Shown in pieces: positions 14,172 through 21,444 of a DNA stretch of 22,381 bases. A program made the position numbers and the translations under genes. The first letter of the stretch is position 1. Each line of letters starts with the position of its first letter. Source of the stretch: RFTU01 sp046094505 (GTDB lineage Bacteria; Pseudomonadota; Gammaproteobacteria; Burkholderiales; Burkholderiaceae_C); NCBI GenBank assembly GCA_046094505.1, contig JBJTHN010000044.1, positions 1 to 22,381 of the forward strand, read 5' to 3'. The notes beneath the pieces are model-generated. The model ran no database searches. It was given only the letters and a program-made list of their open reading frames with translations, and was not told the origin of the DNA.

Positions 14172-14288
14172 GTTGGGTCCAGCGGATCCCGCCAGTGGGC
14201 GGGCATCACTTGATTGTGCACCGGGCTCACCAACCCGTGCCCTCGGTTTGTGCGGACCAGGCTTGGGCGGTGCCTGCTCGATACTTCA
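14172..14288. promoter_or_regulatory. Divergent control region between maeB and the kinase gene
   Basis: These 117 bases hold two inverted repeats. A perfect hairpin CCCGCC (14188-14193) with GGCGGG (14198-14203) lies in the maeB leader, 16 bases upstream of its start, where it could affect ribosome access. A near-palindrome, GCACCGGG with CCCGTGC around 14218-14240, is a possible operator. No clear -35/-10 pair is visible; GATACT (14280-14285) just before the kinase start resembles a -10. Pairings are seen; regulatory roles are inference. Confidence 0.4.
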
Positions 14289-16418
14289 GTGGTGAAACGG
14301 GACACCTTGCTGGCTGCAGCGGCCCCAAGCACAGGCAACGCCGGGCCCGCAGCCACGATCACCAACCGCCGCCGCTGGCTGCTTTGGAGCGCCCTGGTGG
14401 GCCTGCTGGTGATTGGCCAGAGCTTGCTGGTGGTGCTGACCTTGCGCTACGAAGACAGCCGTGCCATGGACCGTGCCGAGTCGGTGGCCGCCTCCACCGC
14501 TCAAGACGTTCGGCGCGTGGCCATTCAGCGCTTGCAATCGGTTCAGGCCCTTCAGTGGTGGTCTGAGCCCGGCCAGTGGAGTGCCCAGGCCCGCCAAATG
14601 CTGGCTCGCGTGCCGGAGATCGCGCGCCTGGAGCGGCGCGACGCCCAGGGTCGGATCGTCAGCGCCGTCGACAGCCCGCTGGGTCAGCCCCTGTTCGCCC
14701 TGAAGTTTCGCGACTTCTTGCGGCTGGACAGCGACCAGGCTTGTGCGGCGGCGCTGAGCACCTTGAGCCCTCAGTTCTCCCGCTCGTACTTCGTGCCGAT
14801 GTCCGGTGGCGCCGGCATGGAGGTGCTGGACGTGTGCCTGCCTGAGCAGGAAGCCGGTCGGGTGTCGGGCTTTTCAGTGGCCAGCTTGCCCCTGGGGCAA
14901 TTGCTGGAGGCCGTGGCCCCACAGGACAACCGCTACGAAATCACCTTCGTGGAAGCCGATGGTGCCCGCCTGGCGCGGCATGGTGCGGCCCGCGGCAAAG
15001 GCCTGTACGTGGCGCGGCGCCCGATCGACCTTCCTGGGGCCGTGGTGGAGCTCAAGGTGGACGACACCCTGGGGCGGCCCGGCCTGCTGCCCAATGTCAC
15101 CACAGCCCTGGTGCTGGGCCTGTCGATTGCGCTGACCGTGGTGATGGGCCTGATGCTGCGCGACATGCGACGGCGCAGCGCAGCCGAACAGGCCCTGGCC
15201 GAATCCCTGGCCTTTCGCAAGGCGATGGAGGACTCCTTGAACACGGGGTTGCGGGCGCGTGCGATGGACGGGCGCATCACGTATGTGAACCCCGCCTTTT
15301 GCAGCATGGTGGGATTTTCGGCAGCCCAGCTGCTGGACAGTGGCGGCCCCGGGGGTGCACAGCCCCCCTACTGGCCACCCGAGCGGGTTGATGAGTACCA
15401 AAGCCGGCAGTCCAGCCGCCGGCCCGCACAAGCCGCGGCTGGGGTAGAGCCCGGCACCGGCAGCCGAGGCGAGGTGGGGCCCAGAGGTGAGGGGACTGCG
15501 CTGGAGAGCTTGCCGGCAACGCTGCAGGGATTTGAAACCGTGTTCATGCGCGCCAACGGTGAACGCTTTCCGGTGATGATCTACGAAGCGCCCCTGGTGG
15601 ATGGCGCAGGCCAGCAAACCGGGTGGATGAGCGCCGTGTTGGATGTGAGCGAACGCCAGCGCAACGAAGAAGTGGCACGTCAACAGCAAGAGCGGCTGCA
15701 AGCCACGGCTCGATTGGCCACCATGGGGGAGATGGCCTCTTTGCTCAGCCATGAGCTCAACCAACCCTTGGCCGCCATTGCCAGCTATGCCAGTGGATGC
15801 CAGAACCTGCTGGCCGAACCCGATGTGCACACCCTGCCCATGCTGCGCGAGGCCGTCGCCCGCATGGGCGAACAGGCCGAGCGGGCTGGGCGGGTGATCA
15901 AGAGCGTGCACGACTTCGTTCGGCGGCGTGAACAGCAGCGCGAGTCGATCGCCGTGCAGGTGCTGTTGGAGGGCGTTCTGCCGCTGGTGCGGCTGCAGGC
16001 GCGCAAAAGCGGTGCGCGGGTGGACGTGCACGAGCATCCGGCAGGCCTGAGGGTTCAGGTCGACCGCACGATGCTGGAGCAGGTGCTGCTGAACCTGACC
16101 CGCAACGGCATCCAGGCCATGGAGCGTGAGACCCCCTTGCAGGACCGGGTGCTGCGCCTGGATGTGCGCGCCTGGCCCAACGGTCGGGTGCAGTTCGAGG
16201 TGCAAGACCGTGGGCCGGGTATCGCGCCCGAAGTCGCCGAGCGGCTGTTCACGCCTTTTTTCACCACCCGGGCCGACGGCATGGGCCTGGGCCTGAGCCT
16301 GTGCCGAACGGTGGTCGAGCAGCATGGCGGCACGCTGGAGTTCGAAGGCGGCGTCGGTGAAGGCGGCGGCGCCGGCTGCCGCTTCCGCTTCACGGTGCCG
16401 CGTGCAGGGGATACTTGA
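14289..16418 (+). CDS. Membrane PAS-domain sensor histidine kinase (DctS-like)
   Basis: The 709-aa protein has a first membrane helix (about 30-52), a periplasmic sensor region (53-267), a second helix (268-290), a PAS domain (about 305-455), a dimerisation/phosphoacceptor domain with LSHELNQPLAAI (His488), and a HATPase domain with N box LLNLTRNGIQAM (600-611), G1 DRGPGIAP (640-647), F box LFTPFFTT (653-660) and G2 GMGLGLSL. This layout and the HELNQPLAAI phosphoacceptor motif match the FixL/DctS group; DctS of Rhodobacter senses C4-dicarboxylates. Pairing with a FixJ-type regulator and position opposite maeB support that role, but the ligand is inferred. The PAS domain is interrupted by about 60 Gly/Pro/Arg/Ser-rich residues (350-412). 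The frame opens at a TTG at 14214; tandem GTG codons at 14289 and 14292 suit the topology better. No clear ribosome-binding site is visible. Confidence 0.9.
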   Translation: MVKRDTLLAAAAPSTGNAGPAATITNRRRWLLWSALVGLLVIGQSLLVVLTLRYEDSRAMDRAESVAASTAQDVRRVAIQRLQSVQALQWWSEPGQWSAQARQMLARVPEIARLERRDAQGRIVSAVDSPLGQPLFALKFRDFLRLDSDQACAAALSTLSPQFSRSYFVPMSGGAGMEVLDVCLPEQEAGRVSGFSVASLPLGQLLEAVAPQDNRYEITFVEADGARLARHGAARGKGLYVARRPIDLPGAVVELKVDDTLGRPGLLPNVTTALVLGLSIALTVVMGLMLRDMRRRSAAEQALAESLAFRKAMEDSLNTGLRARAMDGRITYVNPAFCSMVGFSAAQLLDSGGPGGAQPPYWPPERVDEYQSRQSSRRPAQAAAGVEPGTGSRGEVGPRGEGTALESLPATLQGFETVFMRANGERFPVMIYEAPLVDGAGQQTGWMSAVLDVSERQRNEEVARQQQERLQATARLATMGEMASLLSHELNQPLAAIASYASGCQNLLAEPDVHTLPMLREAVARMGEQAERAGRVIKSVHDFVRRREQQRESIAVQVLLEGVLPLVRLQARKSGARVDVHEHPAGLRVQVDRTMLEQVLLNLTRNGIQAMERETPLQDRVLRLDVRAWPNGRVQFEVQDRGPGIAPEVAERLFTPFFTTRADGMGLGLSLCRTVVEQHGGTLEFEGGVGEGGGAGCRFRFTVPRAGDT

Positions 16419-16448
16419 GACAACGCACGAGACCCCGCCGATTGAACA

Positions 16449-17213
16449 ATGCCCCAGGACATGACTGCCGCGGCCCATGACACTGCCAGCCTGGGCTTGC
16501 CCATGGTCTACCTGGTCGACGACGAGGACGTGGTACGCGATGCCATGGCCTGGCTGCTGCGCAGCCGCCGTCTGCTCAGTGAGGGCTTTGCCAGCGCCGA
16601 GGCCTTCGAGACCCACCTGCAATCGCAATCCGGGGCCACCCCGGCACCGGCCCGCGCAGGCACGGCCGCGCTGGCGCCCGCGGCAACGGCCCAGCCTTGG
16701 CCCCGCAGCCCGTCTTGCCTGCTGCTGGATGTGCGAATGCCGGGGATGAGCGGGCCTGAGTTGTTCGAGCGGCTGGATGCGCGTGGCCTGCTGCAGCGGC
16801 TGCCCGTGATTTTTCTCACCGGACATGGCGATGTGCCCACGGCCGTGGCCGCGGTCAAGCGCGGGGCCTACGATTTCGTGGAGAAGCCGTTTTCGGACAA
16901 CGCGCTGGTGGACCGGATTGAACAGGCCCTGGCCAGCAGTGCAAGGGTCCTCTTGGCCGAACGCGCCGGGCAGCGGCTGCTGCTGGCCTTTCAGGAATTG
17001 ACCGATCGCGAGCGCGAGGTGATGCACCTGGTGATGGATGGGTTGCCCAACAAACTCATTGCCGACGCACTGGACATCTCGGTGAGAACCGTTGAGGTGC
17101 ACCGCTCGCGGGTGTTTGACAAGATGGGGGTGAAGTCAGCGGTGGAGCTGGTCAACCTCATGAACGCCCACCCGCCGCTGCACCGCCAGGGGCCGGCGCT
17201 GCCGGGCGCTTGA
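16449..17213 (+). CDS. FixJ/LuxR-type response regulator (DctR-like)
   Basis: The 254-aa protein couples a receiver domain (about 18-165) to a LuxR-type helix-turn-helix (about 183-240). Receiver landmarks are Asp24-Asp25 in VYLVDDEDVVR, phosphoacceptor Asp94 in LLLDVRMPGMSG, Thr124 in FLTGHGD and Lys146 in VEKPF. The DNA-binding part shows LTDREREVMHLVMDGLPNKLIA and ISVRTVEVHRSRVFDKM, typical of FixJ/NodW/TtrR. It starts 30 bases after the upstream kinase stop and is clearly its partner. Between alpha-2 and beta-3 of the receiver there is an Ala/Pro-rich insertion (about 58-88) not found in ordinary receivers. It is longer than FixJ (about 205 aa) because of this insertion, the N-terminal leader and a short Pro-rich tail. 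ATG 16461 is an alternative start. Targets are unknown; maeB and a C4-dicarboxylate transporter elsewhere are the obvious guesses. Confidence 0.92.
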   Translation: MPQDMTAAAHDTASLGLPMVYLVDDEDVVRDAMAWLLRSRRLLSEGFASAEAFETHLQSQSGATPAPARAGTAALAPAATAQPWPRSPSCLLLDVRMPGMSGPELFERLDARGLLQRLPVIFLTGHGDVPTAVAAVKRGAYDFVEKPFSDNALVDRIEQALASSARVLLAERAGQRLLLAFQELTDREREVMHLVMDGLPNKLIADALDISVRTVEVHRSRVFDKMGVKSAVELVNLMNAHPPLHRQGPALPGA

Positions 17214-17234
17214 ACCCACCGCAAAGCGGACCAC

Positions 17235-18302
17235 ATGGCCCTGGGCGAATTCGAACTCATAGAGCGCATCTTGCGCCGCCCTCAGGACGCGCAGCGCGGA
17301 CGCGTGGCGCTGGGCGGCGGAGACGACTGTGCCCTCTTGCAAGTGCAGGCTGGTGAACAGTGGGCGGTGAGTACCGACACCCTGGTGGAAGGCCGGCACT
17401 TTTTGTCGACCGTGGACCCGGCCGCCTTGGGGCACAAGGCTTTGGCGGTGAACCTCAGCGACCTGGCCGCGTGCGGCGCGCAGCCCCAGGCCTGCACACT
17501 CAACCTCACCTTGCCCCGCGCCGACGAGGCCTGGCTGCGCGCCTTCGCCCGGGGCTTCTTCGGGCTGGCCGACGCGCACGGTGTGGTACTGGCCGGTGGC
17601 GACACCACGGGCGGCCCGCTGAACATCGCGGTGACGGTGATGGGCACGGTGCCCACCGGCGCAGCCCTGCTGCGCTCGGGTGCAAAGCCTGGCGACGAGC
17701 TGTGGGTCAGCCACCCGCGAGAAGGGGGCCTGGGCATCGGCGACGCCCGCTTGGCCTTGGAGGTGTTTCGGGGCCGCACCAGCCTGGCACCGGAGGGTTG
17801 GGCAGCGGTGCGCCAACGCATGGAGCGTCCACAGCCCCGGGTGGCCCTGGGCCTGGCGGTGCGGGGCATGGCCCATGCGGCCATCGACCTGAGCGACGGC
17901 TTGATCGGCGACCTGGGCCACGTGCTGCGCGCCAGTGGGGTGGGTGCGCAGTTGTGGTGGCAGGCCTTGCCGCGCAGTGCCTGGGTGGCGCTTCAAGACC
18001 CCGAACTCCAGCGCGAGTGCCTGCTGGGCGGCGGCGACGATTACGAGCTCTTGCTCAGCGTGCCCCCCGGCCAACGCGACCCGCTGTTGCAGCGCGCTGC
18101 GGACTGTGGGGTGGGGCTTTGCCGCATCGGCCGCATCGTGGCCGGTGCCGGTGTGGAGGTGTTTGACGATGAAGCGGCGTGCCAAAGCGGCGCGCCAGCC
18201 TGGCCCTCAGCCGCGCTGCCACGCGGTTTCGACCACTTTCTCGAAGCGGCTGCGGGTGGCCCCGGCGGTGTGGCAACCCCACCCCATGGGCATCCTTCAT
18301 GA
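17235..18302 (+). CDS. thiL: Thiamine-monophosphate kinase ThiL
   Basis: ThiL phosphorylates thiamine monophosphate to the active cofactor thiamine diphosphate using ATP. The 355-aa sequence has the family's N-terminal GEFELIERIL, GGGDDCALL (about 27-35, usually GDDAA), VSTDTLVEGRHF (about 45-56), GHKALAVNLSDLAACGA, LAGGDTTGG (about 118-126), DLSDGLIGDLGHVL and GGGDDYELL. These are the ATP/Mg-binding and substrate residues of the AIR-synthase-related fold. Cysteine replaces the usual alanine in the first GDD motif, a mild variation. It begins 21 bases after the response-regulator stop and its stop overlaps the pgpA start by ATGA, so it is translationally coupled to pgpA. The last 30 residues are low-complexity Gly/Pro/Ala. 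Confidence 0.96.
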   Translation: MALGEFELIERILRRPQDAQRGRVALGGGDDCALLQVQAGEQWAVSTDTLVEGRHFLSTVDPAALGHKALAVNLSDLAACGAQPQACTLNLTLPRADEAWLRAFARGFFGLADAHGVVLAGGDTTGGPLNIAVTVMGTVPTGAALLRSGAKPGDELWVSHPREGGLGIGDARLALEVFRGRTSLAPEGWAAVRQRMERPQPRVALGLAVRGMAHAAIDLSDGLIGDLGHVLRASGVGAQLWWQALPRSAWVALQDPELQRECLLGGGDDYELLLSVPPGQRDPLLQRAADCGVGLCRIGRIVAGAGVEVFDDEAACQSGAPAWPSAALPRGFDHFLEAAAGGPGGVATPPHGHPS

Positions 18303-18862
18303 ACCAAGACCCCAACCCCGCACCGGTGGCTACACAGGCCCCAACCGCACCTGTCGGGCGCCGGCCCGGCGGCCGGTTCATGCTGGGCCATCCGGCGCGG
18401 TGGATCGCCTTGGGCATGGGCAGTGGTCTGTCGCCGTGGGCGCCCGGCACCGTGGGCACCCTGTGGTCGTGGGTGGCCTTCCTGGCCTTGGAGCCCTTTC
18501 TGGACGATGGGCAGTGGCTGCTGCTGATCGCAGCCGGCGTTGGGGTGGGGGTCTGGGCCTGCACCCGCACCGCGCGGGAGCTGGGTTTGGCCGACCCGTC
18601 TTGCATCGTGTGGGACGAGATCGTGGCCTTTTGGATCGTGCTGCTGATGATTCAGCCCGCGACCTGGGTGGAACAGACCGTGGCCTTTTCCCTGTTTCGC
18701 TTCTTCGATGCGGTCAAGCCGCCTCCGGTGAACTGGGCCGACCAGCTTTTCAAGCCGCGATCGCCCGCCTCCGTGGGTTGGTTGCAGGGCTGGGGCATCC
18801 TCTTTGACGACCTGGTGGCGGCCTTTTGCGTGGTGCTGCTGTGGGCCATCTGGTGGTTCTGA
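18299..18862 (+). CDS. pgpA: Phosphatidylglycerophosphatase A
   Basis: PgpA removes the phosphate from phosphatidylglycerophosphate to give phosphatidylglycerol at the inner membrane. The 187-aa protein shows the family motifs GLSPWAPGTVGTLWSW, IVWDEIVAFW and FRFFDAVKPPPVNWAD, in order, and several hydrophobic segments, with a last one at the C-terminus (LVAAFCVVLLWAIWWF). The start is the ATG inside the thiL stop (ATGA overlap). The N-terminal 25 or so residues are Pro/Ala-rich and variable. It sits between thiL and pncC in the arrangement common in proteobacteria. Confidence 0.94.
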   Translation: MNQDPNPAPVATQAPTAPVGRRPGGRFMLGHPARWIALGMGSGLSPWAPGTVGTLWSWVAFLALEPFLDDGQWLLLIAAGVGVGVWACTRTARELGLADPSCIVWDEIVAFWIVLLMIQPATWVEQTVAFSLFRFFDAVKPPPVNWADQLFKPRSPASVGWLQGWGILFDDLVAAFCVVLLWAIWWF

Positions 18863-18872
18863 AGGGCTGGGC

Positions 18873-19379
18873 ATGAAAGACACCCCCATGGGCGAACTGG
18901 TGGAGCAGGTGGCGCAGGCCTTGGAGCGGCGCGGGTGGCACCTGACCACGGCGGAGAGCTGTACCGGCGGCCTGATCGCAGCGCACTGCACCGACCGGGC
19001 GGGATCCAGCGCGTGGTTCGACCGCGGCTTCATCACCTACAGCAACGCGGCCAAAACCGAACTGCTGGGCGTGGCGGCGCAGGACATTGCACGGGAGGGT
19101 GCGGTGAGCGAGGTGGTGGCGCGGGCCATGGCCGAGGGCGCCTTGCGGCATTCGCCGGCCCAGGTGTCGGTGGCCGTCACCGGCATCGCCGGGCCCGGTG
19201 GTGCGGTGCCCGGCAAGCCGGTGGGAACCGTGTGGCTGGGCTGGGCGCTGCGCAGCGCAGCAGACGCCCCCATGCAGTGCGGCGCCCAACGCCTGCAGTT
19301 CACGGGGGACCGCGCCGCGGTGCGCCATGCCACGGTGCGCTCGGCCTTGGCCCAGGTGCTGAAACTGGCCGGCCACTGA
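18873..19379 (+). CDS. pncC: CinA-family nicotinamide-nucleotide amidohydrolase (PncC)
   Basis: The 168-aa protein is the stand-alone CinA C-terminal domain. This enzyme deamidates nicotinamide mononucleotide to nicotinic acid mononucleotide, salvaging NAD breakdown products. The hallmark sequences are TTAESCTGGLIAAHCTDRAG (about 25-44), FITYSNAAKTELLGV (about 52-66) and VTGIAGPGGAVPGKPVGTVW (about 103-122). No N-terminal molybdopterin-binding-like CinA domain is present, and the length matches short YgaD/PncC proteins. ATG 18873 has a GAAGGG Shine-Dalgarno 6 bases upstream, right at the pgpA stop. It ends the plus-strand run and converges on uup. Confidence 0.93.
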   Translation: MKDTPMGELVEQVAQALERRGWHLTTAESCTGGLIAAHCTDRAGSSAWFDRGFITYSNAAKTELLGVAAQDIAREGAVSEVVARAMAEGALRHSPAQVSVAVTGIAGPGGAVPGKPVGTVWLGWALRSAADAPMQCGAQRLQFTGDRAAVRHATVRSALAQVLKLAGH

Positions 19380-19416
19380 GGCGGCCGCAAGCGGTGCCGG
19401 CGTGGGCTGGCCGCCT
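19379..19416. terminator. Inverted repeat in the pncC/uup convergent gap
   Basis: AGGCGGCC (19379-19386) and GGCCGCCT (19409-19416) are perfect 8-base arms around a 22-base spacer and fill nearly the whole gap between convergent pncC and uup. No T-run follows on either strand, so it is not a standard intrinsic terminator. It may act as a bidirectional pause or 3'-end stabiliser. Confidence 0.4.
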
Positions 19417-19418
19417 GC

Positions 19419-21386
19419 TCAGCGCGAGCCCAAGGCCTCCCAACGCTCCAGGGCCTGCATCAAGGCGTCCTCGATGGCAGCGCTGCGCTGGCTCAGCGCG
19501 GTGGCCCGCTCCAGGTCGGTGCTGAACAAGTGGCCATCGGCCAAGGCTGCCGTGACCTCTTGCTGCTCGGCTTCGAGCTGGTCGATCAGCGCAGGCAAGG
19601 CCTCCAGCTCCCGCTGTTCCTTGTAGCTGAGCTTTCGCCGGGCCGATGGGGGTGCGGATGGGGTTGCCGATGAAGCCGCCGATGGGGTGGCCTGTGGAGA
19701 CGACGCAGGCACACTCTGCGCCGCCGTGGTGGACGCCGCGGCCCGCGCGCGGTTGCGCTGGAGGATCCAATCTTCGATGCCCCCCTCGTACTCCCGCCAC
19801 AGACCGGGCTGCCCGCCTTGCGCCGGGTCGCCTTCCCAGGCCACGGTGCTGGTGACCACGGCATCCACGAAGCGACGGTCGTGGCTGACCAGGAACACGG
19901 TTCCGCGGTACTGCTGCAACAGCTCCTCCAGGAGCTCCAGGGTGTCGATGTCCAGGTCGTTGGTGGGCTCGTCCAGCACCAGCACATTGGCGGGCAAAGC
20001 AAACAGCCGAGCCAACAGCAGCCGGTTGCGCTCGCCACCGGACAGCGTGCGCACGGGGCTGTTGGCACGCTCGGGGGCAAACAGGAAGTCGCCCAGGTAG
20101 CTCATCACGTGCTTGCGGGTGCCATTGATCTCGATCCACTCGCTGCCCGGGCTGATGGTGTCGGCCAAGGTGGCGTCCAGGTTCAGGCCGGCACGCATTT
20201 GGTCGAAGTAGGCAACCTGCAACTGGGTGCCGCACCGCACGCGGCCCTCTTGGGGTTCGGCCTGGCCCAGGATCAGGCGCAGCAGGCTGGTCTTGCCCAC
20301 GCCGTTGGGGCCGATCAGGCCCACCTTGTCGCCGCGAAGGATGGTGGCCGAGAAGCGCCGAACCAGCCAGGGTTGGTCTTGGCCCCACCGCAGACCCACG
20401 GCCTGCAACTCCGCCACGATCTTGCCGCTGGGCAAGCCGGCATCGAGCTCCAGCCGCACTTGGCCCAGCTGTTCACGCCGCTGTGCCCGTTGTTGCCGCA
20501 GGCCCTGCAGGCGCGCCACGCGAGACACACTGCGGGTTCGACGGGCTTCCACGCCCTTGCGGATCCACACCTCTTCCTGGGCCAGCAGCTTGTCGGCACG
20601 GGCGTTGGCCAGGGCTTGGGCTTCCAGCTCGCGCTCACGCGCCTGCTCGAACGCGGCATAGGTGCCGGGGTAGCTGCGCAGTTGGCCGCGGTCAAGTTCG
20701 ACAATCCGGCTGGCCACGGCGTCGATGAAGGCGCGGTCGTGCGAGATGAACACCAAGGCACCGCGCCACCCGCACAGGATCTCCTGCAGCCACTCGATGG
20801 CATCGAGGTCGAGGTGGTTGGTGGGCTCGTCGAGCAAGAGCACGTCGGGCTTGGACACCAAAGCCTGGGCCAGGGCCACCCGCTTGCGCGTGCCGCCGGA
20901 GAGCTGGGCCACGACCGCCTCGGCGTTCAGGTGCAGGCGCTGCAAGGCTTCTTGAACGCGAACCTCCCAGGCCCAACCGTCCAAGGCGTCCAGCCGGCCA
21001 TGCAGGTCGTCCAGCTCTTGGCTGAAGTTCGCTGATGAGACGGCAGCCGCGTCATCACCTTGGGGGCCCTGCAGCAGCGTGTCGTAGCGGCGGCGCAAAG
21101 ACAAGACTTCCTGCAAGCCCAGGCTGACCGCCTCGAACACGGTACAGCCCTGCGGAAACTGCGGCTCCTGGGCCACGTACACCCGGCGCACGCCCTGTTG
21201 GACCTGCTGCTCGCCATCGTCGGGCCACTCCAGGCCGGCCATGATCTTGAGCAGCGAAGACTTGCCCGCGCCGTTGCGCCCGATCAGGGCCACACGCTCG
21301 GCCGCCTCCAGGGAGAAGGCCGCCCCTTCGAGCAGGGGCACATGGCCATAGGCCAAATGAAGGCGGGACAGGGTGAGCAGGGCCAT
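19419..21386 (-). CDS. uup: ABC-F ATPase Uup
   Basis: The 655-aa protein has two ABC ATPase domains and no membrane segment, as in the ABC-F translation-factor family. Domain 1 carries Walker A GRNGAGKSS (36-44), signature QLSGGTRKRVAL (161-172) and Walker B LLLDEPTNHLDLD (183-195). The P-site-interaction linker spans about 240-325. Domain 2 carries GPNGVGKTS (359-367), LSGGERNRLLL (448-458) and LVLDEPTNDLDID (469-481). A C-terminal coiled coil (about 582-650) marks Uup, which has been linked to ribosome function and to suppressing precise transposon excision. A low-complexity Ala/Ser/Pro/Thr linker (about 549-582) joins domain 2 to the coiled coil. The start at ATG 21386 fits the family N-terminus, 58 bases downstream of gshB on the same strand, so the two may be co-transcribed. 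Confidence 0.93.
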   Translation of the reverse strand: MALLTLSRLHLAYGHVPLLEGAAFSLEAAERVALIGRNGAGKSSLLKIMAGLEWPDDGEQQVQQGVRRVYVAQEPQFPQGCTVFEAVSLGLQEVLSLRRRYDTLLQGPQGDDAAAVSSANFSQELDDLHGRLDALDGWAWEVRVQEALQRLHLNAEAVVAQLSGGTRKRVALAQALVSKPDVLLLDEPTNHLDLDAIEWLQEILCGWRGALVFISHDRAFIDAVASRIVELDRGQLRSYPGTYAAFEQARERELEAQALANARADKLLAQEEVWIRKGVEARRTRSVSRVARLQGLRQQRAQRREQLGQVRLELDAGLPSGKIVAELQAVGLRWGQDQPWLVRRFSATILRGDKVGLIGPNGVGKTSLLRLILGQAEPQEGRVRCGTQLQVAYFDQMRAGLNLDATLADTISPGSEWIEINGTRKHVMSYLGDFLFAPERANSPVRTLSGGERNRLLLARLFALPANVLVLDEPTNDLDIDTLELLEELLQQYRGTVFLVSHDRRFVDAVVTSTVAWEGDPAQGGQPGLWREYEGGIEDWILQRNRARAAASTTAAQSVPASSPQATPSAASSATPSAPPSARRKLSYKEQRELEALPALIDQLEAEQQEVTAALADGHLFSTDLERATALSQRSAAIEDALMQALERWEALGSR

Positions 21387-21444
21387 GGGGGCATTGTCGC
21401 CCTGGGCTGCCTTGATGCCCGGCGCAAGCCCGACTCGGGGGCCG

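Noticed and set aside
14874..17102. A 742-codon minus-strand frame opposite the kinase and regulator genes
   Set aside because: It is antisense to clear two-component genes, its composition is that of a shadow frame, and no motif or ribosome-binding site supports it.
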